This document shows positions 7,082 to 13,560 of a stretch of DNA of 15,865 bases, one piece after another (position 1 is the stretch's first letter; each line of letters opens with the position of its first letter). The DNA is from CAYYJM01 sp964471755 (GTDB lineage: Bacteria; Planctomycetota; Planctomycetia; Gemmatales; Gemmataceae): assembly GCA_964471755.1 (NCBI GenBank), contig CAYYJM010000142.1, positions 1-15,865 of the forward strand, read 5' to 3'. The notes below the pieces were generated by a model. It saw only the letters and a program-made list of their open reading frames with translations, did no database searches and was not told the origin of the DNA. Position numbers and translations under genes: made by a program.

Positions 7082-7104
7082 TTGTTGAGATTTGATCTCA
7101 ACAA
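7082..7104 (+). promoter_or_regulatory. Operator copy 2 (TTGAGA-N5-TCTCAA), DUF1559 side
   Basis: A 10-bp perfect inverted repeat (TTGTTGAGAT / ATCTCAACAA) is separated by TTG. Its core, TTGAGA-N5-TCTCAA (7085-7101), has the same sequence and spacing as the copy at 6943-6959. It begins 5 bases after the predicted -10, which fits repression by blocking initiation. As RNA it could also form a hairpin. Confidence 0.65.
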
Positions 7105-7141
7105 CAATCCAGCCAGCCGGCGTCGGAGCCGGCTTGTTGAG
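7097..7141 (+). promoter_or_regulatory. Leader inverted repeats with a third half-site copy
   Basis: CTCAACAA (7097-7104), the right arm of operator copy 2, can also pair with TTGTTGAG at 7134-7141. This encloses a 7-bp GC hairpin (AGCCGGC 7115-7121 / GCCGGCT 7128-7134, 6-base loop), with the two stems sharing T7134. The pairing competes with the operator hairpin. The rest of the leader (7142-7242) shows no clear element except a short possible pairing of TCCTC (7212-7216) with the ribosome binding site GAGGA (7230-7234). Confidence 0.4.
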
Positions 7142-7242
7142 TCTGCTCCAGCCACCGTTGGGACGCCATCCCCGGCTTACCTACCGCACGCCATGCAGCT
7201 CACGCGGCGGATCCTCCCGATCCCCTTGCGAGGAGTGCGCGC

Positions 7243-8157
7243 ATGCGCTCTGTTCCGTTTTCGACCCAGCGTCGTGGTTTCACTCTGATCGAACTGCTGG
7301 TGGTGATCGCCATCATCGCCATCCTCATCGGCCTCTTGCTGCCGGCGGTCCAGAAGGTTCGCGAGGCGGCCTCACGCATGGCCTGCTCCAACAACCTCAA
7401 GCAACTCGGTCTCGCCGTTCACAACTACCTCGGCGTCCATCAGAGTCTGCCGTATGCGACCCTGGATTATCAACCGGGCGAGATGACCGCGTCGTGGGTG
7501 ACGGCTCAGATCCTGCTTCTGCCCTACCTCGAACAGGACAACGTCGCCCGGATGTGGGACACGGCCCAGCCGCGCAACAGCACCGTGGACACGAACGGCG
7601 ACGGTGTCACCAACGCCAGCCTGCAACAGAAGCTCATCCCGACGTACACCTGCCCGAGCATGAATCCACCGAGCGGCCCGCTGGGCGGAGCCGAGAACCG
7701 GGCGTACTGTAGCTATCTGTTCTGCGCCGGGACGCCGGATGTGCCGTCCTTCCACTACGGCCCCGAACCGCGGTTCAATGGCGTAATCGTTCCGATCAAG
7801 CGTTCCGCCACCAGCCCGAACCGCACGCCGACGCGGATTCAGTCGGTGGTCGATGGCACGTCGAACACGTTCCTGGCCGGCGAGACGGACTTCAAACCGC
7901 AGGGCGTTTCTTCGATCGAGATGGGCGGAGTCTGGGCCTACGGGTACATCGGCTACTCCTGGGGCACCACCTTCAACCCGTTCAACAAGCACGACAACAC
8001 GGCCACGGTCCACGGCGCGTTCCGCAGCGAACACACGGGCGGTGGGAGCTTCGTCTTCGCCGACGGCTCGGTCCGTTTCATCTCGACGACGATCGCCAAC
8101 GACGTGTATCGTGGGTTGTCGACGCGAGATGGCGGCGAAACGGTCAACCTGAACTGA
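7243..8157 (+). CDS. DUF1559 (SBP_bac_10) protein with prepilin-type N-terminus
   Basis: The protein has 304 residues. The N-terminus 'RRGFTLIELLVVIAIIAILIGLLLP' (10-34, quoted here in its landmark parts) is a class III/type IV prepilin signal: cleavage is expected between G12 and F13, with Glu17 at position +5. The DUF1559 landmarks follow: 'VREAASRMACSNNLKQLGL' (39-57), 'TSWVT..LLLPYLEQ' (82-98), 'DGTSNTFLAGE' (204-214) and the C-terminal 'SEHTGGGSFVFADGSVRFIS' motif (262-281). DUF1559 proteins are greatly expanded in planctomycetes and are thought to be pseudopilin-like envelope proteins, but their role is not established. A 'DTNGDGVTN' segment (116-124) resembles a calcium-binding loop. 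AGGAG (7231-7235) lies 7 bases before the ATG. The kelch gene follows after 34 bases, suggesting one operon. Transcription is probably controlled by the operator at 7082-7104. Confidence 0.92.
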   Translation: MRSVPFSTQRRGFTLIELLVVIAIIAILIGLLLPAVQKVREAASRMACSNNLKQLGLAVHNYLGVHQSLPYATLDYQPGEMTASWVTAQILLLPYLEQDNVARMWDTAQPRNSTVDTNGDGVTNASLQQKLIPTYTCPSMNPPSGPLGGAENRAYCSYLFCAGTPDVPSFHYGPEPRFNGVIVPIKRSATSPNRTPTRIQSVVDGTSNTFLAGETDFKPQGVSSIEMGGVWAYGYIGYSWGTTFNPFNKHDNTATVHGAFRSEHTGGGSFVFADGSVRFISTTIANDVYRGLSTRDGGETVNLN

Positions 8158-8191
8158 ATCAGCACACGAACCCCTCAACAGGAGACGAACC

Positions 8192-9163
8192 ATGCGATGG
8201 TGGATTCTGCCGGCCCTGATCGCGACCGCCGGTCTGCACGCAGAGACGATTCCGACCCGGACGACGTATCCCGATCTGCCCCAGGCCGTGTCGAGCCTCG
8301 GAGCGGCCCAGCTGGACGGTTCCGTCTACGTCTACGGCGGCCACTCGGGCAAGACCCACACTTACTCGACCGAGGGGGTCAGCGGCAAATTCCGCCGGCT
8401 CGACCTGGCCCATCCGGGCAAGGGCTGGGAGGAACTCCCCGGCGGCCCGGCGGTCCAGGGCCTGGCCCTCGTCGCGCACGGCGGCAAGCTCTACCGCATC
8501 GGCGGCATGCAGCCGCGGAACAAGCCCGGCGAGAAGGCCGACAACCACTCTTTGGCGACCTGTGCCGTCTTCGATCCGAAGACGAAGCAGTGGGACGCGC
8601 TGCCCGACCTGCCGCAGGGCCGATCGTCGCATGATGCCACGGTCGTCGGCGACAAGCTCGTCGTCGCCGGTGGCTGGTGCCTTCACGGCAAGGATGGCAA
8701 GAGCGACTGGCACGATACGCTGCTCGTTCTCGATCTGGCCCAGAAGTCGCCGAAGTGGGAGAGCGTCCCGCAGCCGTTCCAGCGGCGGGCTCTGAACGTC
8801 GCCGCCCTGGAGGGCAAGGTCTACGTCGTCGGCGGCATGGGACCGAAGGGGATCGAACGGGCGGTGAACATCTACGATGTGGCGACGAAGCAGTGGTCGA
8901 AGGGCCCGGATCTGCCGGGCGGCGACCGCAACGGTTTCACGCCGGCCGTGTGCGTCGCCGGCGGTCGGATCTACGCCGGGCCGCCAGACGGTAAGGTGTA
9001 TCGCCTGAACGCCAAGCGGGACGGCTGGGAAGAGGTCGCGGTGCTGAAGGAGCGTCGCGTGGTGCATCGGCTGGTTCCGGTGAACGACGGTCTGCTGCTG
9101 GCCATCGGCGGCGGATCGCGAGTCGGCAACGTCGCCCTGATCGAGGCGGTCGTGCCAAAGTAA
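8192..9163 (+). CDS. Secreted kelch-repeat protein
   Basis: The protein has 323 residues and a short signal peptide (MRWWILPALIATAGLHA). About six kelch blades are visible as a hydrophobic strand ending in a GG pair: 'GSVYVYGG' (43-50), 'GKLYRIGG' (98-105), 'DKLVVAGG' (154-161), 'GKVYVVGG' (208-215), 'GRIYAGPP' (258-265, GG lost) and 'GLLLAIGG' (300-307). Each is followed by the typical 'YDvatkqWskgpdLP'-type strand, for example 129-140 and 228-242. This predicts a single six-bladed beta-propeller acting outside the cytoplasm, probably in binding; no catalytic residues of galactose oxidase are recognised. AGGAG (8180-8184) lies 7 bases before the ATG. The 34-base gap after the DUF1559 gene suggests cotranscription. 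It ends facing the PAS/PP2C gene. Confidence 0.88.
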   Translation: MRWWILPALIATAGLHAETIPTRTTYPDLPQAVSSLGAAQLDGSVYVYGGHSGKTHTYSTEGVSGKFRRLDLAHPGKGWEELPGGPAVQGLALVAHGGKLYRIGGMQPRNKPGEKADNHSLATCAVFDPKTKQWDALPDLPQGRSSHDATVVGDKLVVAGGWCLHGKDGKSDWHDTLLVLDLAQKSPKWESVPQPFQRRALNVAALEGKVYVVGGMGPKGIERAVNIYDVATKQWSKGPDLPGGDRNGFTPAVCVAGGRIYAGPPDGKVYRLNAKRDGWEEVAVLKERRVVHRLVPVNDGLLLAIGGGSRVGNVALIEAVVPK

Positions 9164-9172
9164 GGACATTGG

Positions 9173-9240
9173 ATCGGTGTCGCTGCGGTCCCGTCGGAGC
9201 ATCAGCGGGCCTGCGACGTGAGCGCAGTGACACCACTGAT
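9173..9240. repeat. Imperfect long inverted repeat in a convergent gap
   Basis: GGTGTCGCTGCG (9176-9187) pairs with CGCAGTGACACC (9223-9234) with one G-T wobble, around a 35-base loop. It fills most of the 96-base gap between the convergent kelch and PP2C genes, so it may help terminate both. There is no T-run. Confidence 0.35.
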
Positions 9241-9259
9241 GCCATTGTCTGACCAGGGT

Positions 9260-11434
9260 TCACGCGGTCATCTTGATCGCGATGGCGGTGATGTCATCCG
9301 CGATCGCCCGGCCATGAGCGAATTCGTACACCGTCTCGAACAACTGCTGAACGACGACCTGCGACGGTTCCGCACTCAGACGAGCGACCACCTCCTGGAC
9401 GCGCTGCGGCCCGAATTGATCTCCCTCCAGGTTTGCCGTCTCGGTCAGACCATCGGTGAACAGCAGCAGCAGATCGCCGGGATGGAAGGGGACCACGCCG
9501 ACCTCGTCGAAGCAGGCCGTGTCGTCCAGTCCCAGGACCGGGCCGGTACTCCACAGCCGCTCGATCTCTCCCGAGGCGCGGAACAGGTACGCCAGATGGC
9601 CCGCGCCGATATAGCGCAACTCGCGGTTAGGCACGTCCACCTCGACCAGGAAGAGCGTGACGAACGACCCGATCGGCAGATCTTCGCAAAGCAGGTGGTT
9701 CAGTTCGTTCACCGCGAACGACAGGCTCGCCCGATTGCGCAGGTGAATCCGCATCGCCGTCCGGACCTCAACCATCTGCAACGCCGGAGCGAAACCGTGA
9801 CCGCTGACGTCACCGACACAGACGGCCAGCGAGGCGGGCGACCGCGGGATGTAATCGAAGTAGTCGCCGCAGACCTGCGACACCGGGGCCGCCTGGCCGG
9901 CGATGTCCAGACCCGACACGGCAGGAGCGGACACCGGATACAGCTTGTCCTGGAAGACGTGAGCCAGTTCCAGTTGCTGGGTCGCATCCTGAGCCTTGAT
10001 CTGCTCGGTGATGTCGGTCGAGATTCCCGCCAGGGCGATCGCCTCGCCATTCGGCCCGAACAGCGGCATCTTGACCGAGATGTACTGGTGCGGCCCATCT
10101 GGGTGCGGAGCCGCCTCGCTCACCGACATGCGCTCACCGGCAGCGATCACCTGACGATCGTTCTCCATGAACATCGTGGCGAACTCGGGCGGAAAAACTT
10201 CGTCGTCCCGTCGGCCAAGAACGTCCTCTCGCCGAAGACGGAACAGCTCCAGGAAACGCTGATTGACGAACTGATACCGACCACCCGCTTCCTTGACGTA
10301 GACCACCGCTGTGGTGTTGTCGAGGATGGTCTGCTCACGGTCCTGGCGATGGTTCAGTTCATTCTCCAGGTCCACGTTCTCGGACACGTTGCGCGCCACC
10401 GCGAAGATCATGCCGTCCTCCGTCGTGGCGCGGGCCGTCCACTCCAGCCAGACGTACCCCCCGGCATGGTTTCGGCAGCGAGCCCGATACCGCACCATGG
10501 TCTCACCACAAGCCAGTTTGGCCACCTCGGCATCGATCCGTTCGCGATCCTCGGGGTGAGCAAACTCACGGAAGGGGGTGGCGAGCATGGTGCTACTCGG
10601 ATAGCCCAGGATCCGCGAGAAGTTGCTGTTCACCCGGACGAAATAGCCGTTCAGGTTGGCGATGCAGAACAGGTCGGGCGACAGGTCGAAGAACCGCTCC
10701 AGATCGCGTTCGGCCTGTTTCAGGGTCGTCAGTTCCAGCACCGTGCAGGCGATCTTGATGTCGCCACCGACCGACAGCGTGCCGAGACCGACCGCGATCG
10801 CCACCTCGGTCCCATCCTTGCGCAGAGCCCGGATCTCCCGGCCGAGCATCTGTCGCCGCTCCGGATTGCGCAGGTACTGCGCACGCAGATCGACATGCTG
10901 GCTCCGCAGCGCCGCCGGAATCAGATCCTCGACCGAACGGCCGACCAGTTCGCCCGGCAGATAGCCGAAGCAACCGCGAACACTCTCGTTCGCGAACCGG
11001 ATCGTGCCGTCCGGATCGATGAGTAACACCCCCAGGCCAACCGATTCCAGGGTGTTCTGCAGGCCGGCGTCGAGAAACGCCGAGCAGCCAGATACGTGCA
11101 GATTACCGACAACCAGGTTCTCGTTCACCAGCGCCACTTCCTCGGCCACCAGGGCGTAGCCGCCCTCCCGATTCCGCAGGCGGTATTCCAGCCGGCCCGT
11201 TCCCTGCTGCTGGAACAACTGGGCGATCCGCTCTTCGGCCTCCGGCCGATCTTCAGGGTGGAGCAAGGACCACCATTCAGTTCGGGTTCGTGGCAGTTCC
11301 TCAATCGCATAGCCGAAGAGGAATCCTTCGCCACCGAGCCAGTGGAGGTGGTCGTCGGCAGGGCCCCACCGATAAAACAGGGGGGCGGGCCGAGGTCGCG
11401 GACTTCCGTGAACTGAAGAGGGCAATGCGTTCAT
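9260..11434 (-). CDS. Four-PAS sensor with C-terminal SpoIIE/PP2C-type phosphatase
   Basis: From the ATG at 11434 the protein has 724 residues and no signal peptide or membrane segment. Four PAS-type modules are visible: about 18-115 ('WWSLLHPEDRPEAEERI'), 122-240 ('GVLLIDPDGTIRFANES', 'VGRSVEDLIP'), 243-355 ('FFDLSPDLFCIANLNGYF', 'EFAHPEDRERID') and 364-480 ('VVYVKEAGGRYQFVNQRF', 'AGISTDITEQ'). The C-terminal 490-722 is a SpoIIE-type phosphatase with metal-binding aspartates in 'GDYFDY' (D524), 'GDVSGHG' (D542), 'FTDGLTE' (D661) and 'ADDITAIAI' (D713/D714). Such proteins usually dephosphorylate anti-sigma-factor antagonists in partner-switching pathways, in response to small-molecule or redox signals bound by PAS. 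No anti-sigma or antagonist gene is adjacent. The frame is open to a TTG at 11476, but that is almost on the predicted transcription start; the ATG itself lacks a Shine-Dalgarno. Confidence 0.9.
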   Translation of the reverse strand: MNALPSSVHGSPRPRPAPLFYRWGPADDHLHWLGGEGFLFGYAIEELPRTRTEWWSLLHPEDRPEAEERIAQLFQQQGTGRLEYRLRNREGGYALVAEEVALVNENLVVGNLHVSGCSAFLDAGLQNTLESVGLGVLLIDPDGTIRFANESVRGCFGYLPGELVGRSVEDLIPAALRSQHVDLRAQYLRNPERRQMLGREIRALRKDGTEVAIAVGLGTLSVGGDIKIACTVLELTTLKQAERDLERFFDLSPDLFCIANLNGYFVRVNSNFSRILGYPSSTMLATPFREFAHPEDRERIDAEVAKLACGETMVRYRARCRNHAGGYVWLEWTARATTEDGMIFAVARNVSENVDLENELNHRQDREQTILDNTTAVVYVKEAGGRYQFVNQRFLELFRLRREDVLGRRDDEVFPPEFATMFMENDRQVIAAGERMSVSEAAPHPDGPHQYISVKMPLFGPNGEAIALAGISTDITEQIKAQDATQQLELAHVFQDKLYPVSAPAVSGLDIAGQAAPVSQVCGDYFDYIPRSPASLAVCVGDVSGHGFAPALQMVEVRTAMRIHLRNRASLSFAVNELNHLLCEDLPIGSFVTLFLVEVDVPNRELRYIGAGHLAYLFRASGEIERLWSTGPVLGLDDTACFDEVGVVPFHPGDLLLLFTDGLTETANLEGDQFGPQRVQEVVARLSAEPSQVVVQQLFETVYEFAHGRAIADDITAIAIKMTA

Positions 11435-11485
11435 GGTAAATGTCTGGGCCAGGGTTGAAGGGTGGGCCAAATTCAAACCTGCCCC

Positions 11486-11514
11486 ATCCTACGACCTCGA
11501 GATACCCAGAGCAA
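11486..11514 (-). promoter_or_regulatory. Predicted sigma-70-like promoter of the PAS/PP2C gene
   Basis: On the minus strand TTGCTC (11509-11514) and TAGGAT (11486-11491) are separated by exactly 17 bases. Transcription would start near 11479, giving a 45-base leader to the ATG at 11434. This supports transcription independent of the topoisomerase genes upstream. Confidence 0.5.
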
Positions 11515-11554
11515 GAACTCAGATAGGAAAACCGGCAAAATCGATACAGATATC

Positions 11555-11584
11555 CCCAGCCTCTCGAACGATGGAGAGGCTGGG
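11555..11584 (-). terminator. Hairpin downstream of the topoisomerase operon
   Basis: CCCAGCCTCTC (11555-11565) and GAGAGGCTGGG (11574-11584) form a perfect 11-bp stem with an 8-base loop, 25 bases after the B-subunit stop. The trailing minus-strand sequence contains GATTTTG but no immediate T-run, so it may be an atypical terminator. Confidence 0.6.
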
Positions 11585-11608
11585 TGTTCTGGGAGAAAAT
11601 AAAAACGC

Positions 11609-13549
11609 TCAAACGTCGAGGTCGTCCACGACGGCGAGCTGGGCCGACTCCATCAGGAAACGGTAGCGGTGCGCCGCATCCTTGCCGAGCAACTCGACGA
11701 AGACGCGATCGGCTTCCAGGGTCGAATCGATCTGCACCTTCAGGAGTGTCCGTTTGTCCGGAGCCAGGGTCGTGTCACGCAGCACCGGGGCGTCCATCTC
11801 GCCCAGGCCCTTGAACCGGCTGACCTCGTACTTGGCGTTGGCCGGGAAACCGGCCAGGATCTCTTCCTTGTGCTGGTCGTCGCGAGCCCAGAAGTTCTCC
11901 TTGCCGCGCTCGATCTTGTACAGCGGCGGCTGGGCGATGTAGACGTGGCCCTTGCGAATCAGTTCCGGCAGATGGCGGAAGAAGAACGCCAGCACCAGGG
12001 TCGTGATGTGGGCCCCGTCCGCGTCGGCGTCCATCAGGAGGATGATCTTGCCGTAGCGCAGGCTGGCCAGGTCGAACTTGTCACCCGCTCCGGTGCCCAG
12101 GGCCGAGACGAGATCCTTCAGTTCTTGATTGGCCAGCACCTTGGTCAACGGCAGCCCCTCACTGTTGAGGATCTTGCCGCGCAACGGCAACACCGCCTGG
12201 AACTTGCTATCACGGCCCATCTTCGTCGAACCGCCGGCGGAGTCGCCCTCGACGATGAACAATTCCGTGCGATCGCGCTTCGCTCCCGACTGGCAGTCGG
12301 CCAGCTTGCCGGGCAGGTTGAGTCGGGTCGAGGCCGACTTGCGCTTGACCTCCGAGGCCGCCTCACGCGAGGCGGCCCGGGCTCGCGCCGCCATGATGAT
12401 CCGGCCGACGATCGCATCGGCCGCGGTCTTGTTGTTGTTCAGCCACGCTTCCAGGGCCGGGCGAACGAAGCCCTCCACATGGGCCTTCATGTCGTCGTTC
12501 AGCAGGCGATTCTTCGTCTGGCTCTGAAACTGCGGATTGCGCACGAACACAGACAGAATACAGACGATCCCCTCGCGGATGTCCTCCGCTCCGAGCGTCA
12601 GACCCTTGACCTTGATGTCGTGCGTCTCGATGAAGTTGCGCACCGCCGCAGCGATGGCCGACTTGACGCCCGCCTCGTGGGTGCCGCCGTCCACCGTGCG
12701 GATGCCGTTGGCGTACGAGCGGATCGTCTCGTCGGTCGAGTCGGTCCACTGGATCACCACCTCCATCTTCTCGCCTTCCTTGCGGGCGAGGTGGAAGTGG
12801 TTCTCCGTCGTCGGCTTCCGATCGTCTTCAGTAACGAGCCGGGTCAGAAACTCCGGGATGCCGCCAGGATGGCTCAGGTCGAGCGTCTCGCCGGTCTTTT
12901 CGTCCTTGAAGTGAATCCGCAGGCCGGCGTGGATGTAGCTCATGTCCTCCAGACGCTTGCGGATCTTCTCGGCATCGAACTGCGTGTTGCGAAAGATCTC
13001 GCCGTCCGGCTCGAAATGGATCGTCGTCCCGTGACCGCGCGCGGCTCCGAGGTGAACCAGGTCGCCATCCGGCTTGCCCTTCTTGAAGACCTGCTGCACT
13101 TCCGCGCCGTCCCGCTTGATCGTGGCGACCAGCTTCTTCGACAGCGCGTTGACAACGGACGAACCAACACCGTGCAAACCGCCGGAGTGGAAGTAACTCT
13201 CCCCCTCGCCGAATTTGGCTCCGGAATGCAACGTCGTCAGGATCAGTTCCAGCGCCGGCTTCTGATACTTCGGATGCAAATCAACGGGAATGCCTCGGCC
13301 GTTGTCCGTAACACTTATCGCATCGTGCGATTTGTGCAGAACCACCGTGATCGAATCGGCGAAGCCGTTGAGATATTCATCGACCGCGTTATCGACGATT
13401 TCCCAGACCAGGTGATGCAGACCGTTTTCATCGACGCTGCCGATGTACATGGACGGCCGTTTGCGGACGGCTTCGAGTCCTTCAAGGACCATGATGTCCG
13501 CAGCGGTGTAGTTGCTTCCCTTTTCACGGGGCGCGATTGCACTCGTCAT
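11609..13549 (-). CDS. parE: Type IIA DNA topoisomerase subunit B (ParE/GyrB family, ParE-like)
   Basis: The ATPase subunit has about 646 residues. Landmarks from the ATG at 13549: 'LEAVRKRPSMYIGS' (25-38), 'EIVDNAVDE' with catalytic-type Glu50 and Asn54, 'VTDNGRGIP' with Asp82, the ATP-lid 'SGGLHGVGSSVVNALS' (122-137), the 'SQTKNRL' lysine motif (343-349), and the TOPRIM 'VEGDSAGGS' (433-441) and 'DADADG' (507-512). 'LPGKLADC....RTELFIVEGDSAGG' and 'HVYIAQPPLYKIERGKENFWA' resemble ParE at least as much as GyrB, and the proteobacterial GyrB insertion is absent. With the A subunit it passes duplex DNA using ATP, for decatenation or supercoil control. A GAGG lies 9 bases before this ATG; another ATG at 13564 overlaps the A-subunit stop as ATGA and would add five residues. 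The GyrB/ParE choice is by eye and could be wrong. Confidence 0.88.
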   Translation of the reverse strand: MTSAIAPREKGSNYTAADIMVLEGLEAVRKRPSMYIGSVDENGLHHLVWEIVDNAVDEYLNGFADSITVVLHKSHDAISVTDNGRGIPVDLHPKYQKPALELILTTLHSGAKFGEGESYFHSGGLHGVGSSVVNALSKKLVATIKRDGAEVQQVFKKGKPDGDLVHLGAARGHGTTIHFEPDGEIFRNTQFDAEKIRKRLEDMSYIHAGLRIHFKDEKTGETLDLSHPGGIPEFLTRLVTEDDRKPTTENHFHLARKEGEKMEVVIQWTDSTDETIRSYANGIRTVDGGTHEAGVKSAIAAAVRNFIETHDIKVKGLTLGAEDIREGIVCILSVFVRNPQFQSQTKNRLLNDDMKAHVEGFVRPALEAWLNNNKTAADAIVGRIIMAARARAASREAASEVKRKSASTRLNLPGKLADCQSGAKRDRTELFIVEGDSAGGSTKMGRDSKFQAVLPLRGKILNSEGLPLTKVLANQELKDLVSALGTGAGDKFDLASLRYGKIILLMDADADGAHITTLVLAFFFRHLPELIRKGHVYIAQPPLYKIERGKENFWARDDQHKEEILAGFPANAKYEVSRFKGLGEMDAPVLRDTTLAPDKRTLLKVQIDSTLEADRVFVELLGKDAAHRYRFLMESAQLAVVDDLDV

Positions 13550-13560
13550 GGTGGGATGCC

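Noticed and set aside
6919..7155. Upstream extension of the DUF4198 ORF
   Set aside because: It would run through both predicted promoters and operators and displace the signal peptide from the N-terminus.
9218..11026. Long plus-strand open frame of about 600 codons opposite the PAS/PP2C gene
   Set aside because: Its translation is low-complexity and has no domain signal, while the opposite strand encodes a complete PAS/PP2C protein; it is a GC-rich antisense shadow.
11435..11476. TTG start 14 codons upstream for the PAS/PP2C protein
   Set aside because: The predicted transcription start near 11479 would make it nearly leaderless; the ATG at 11434 is preferred, though without certainty.
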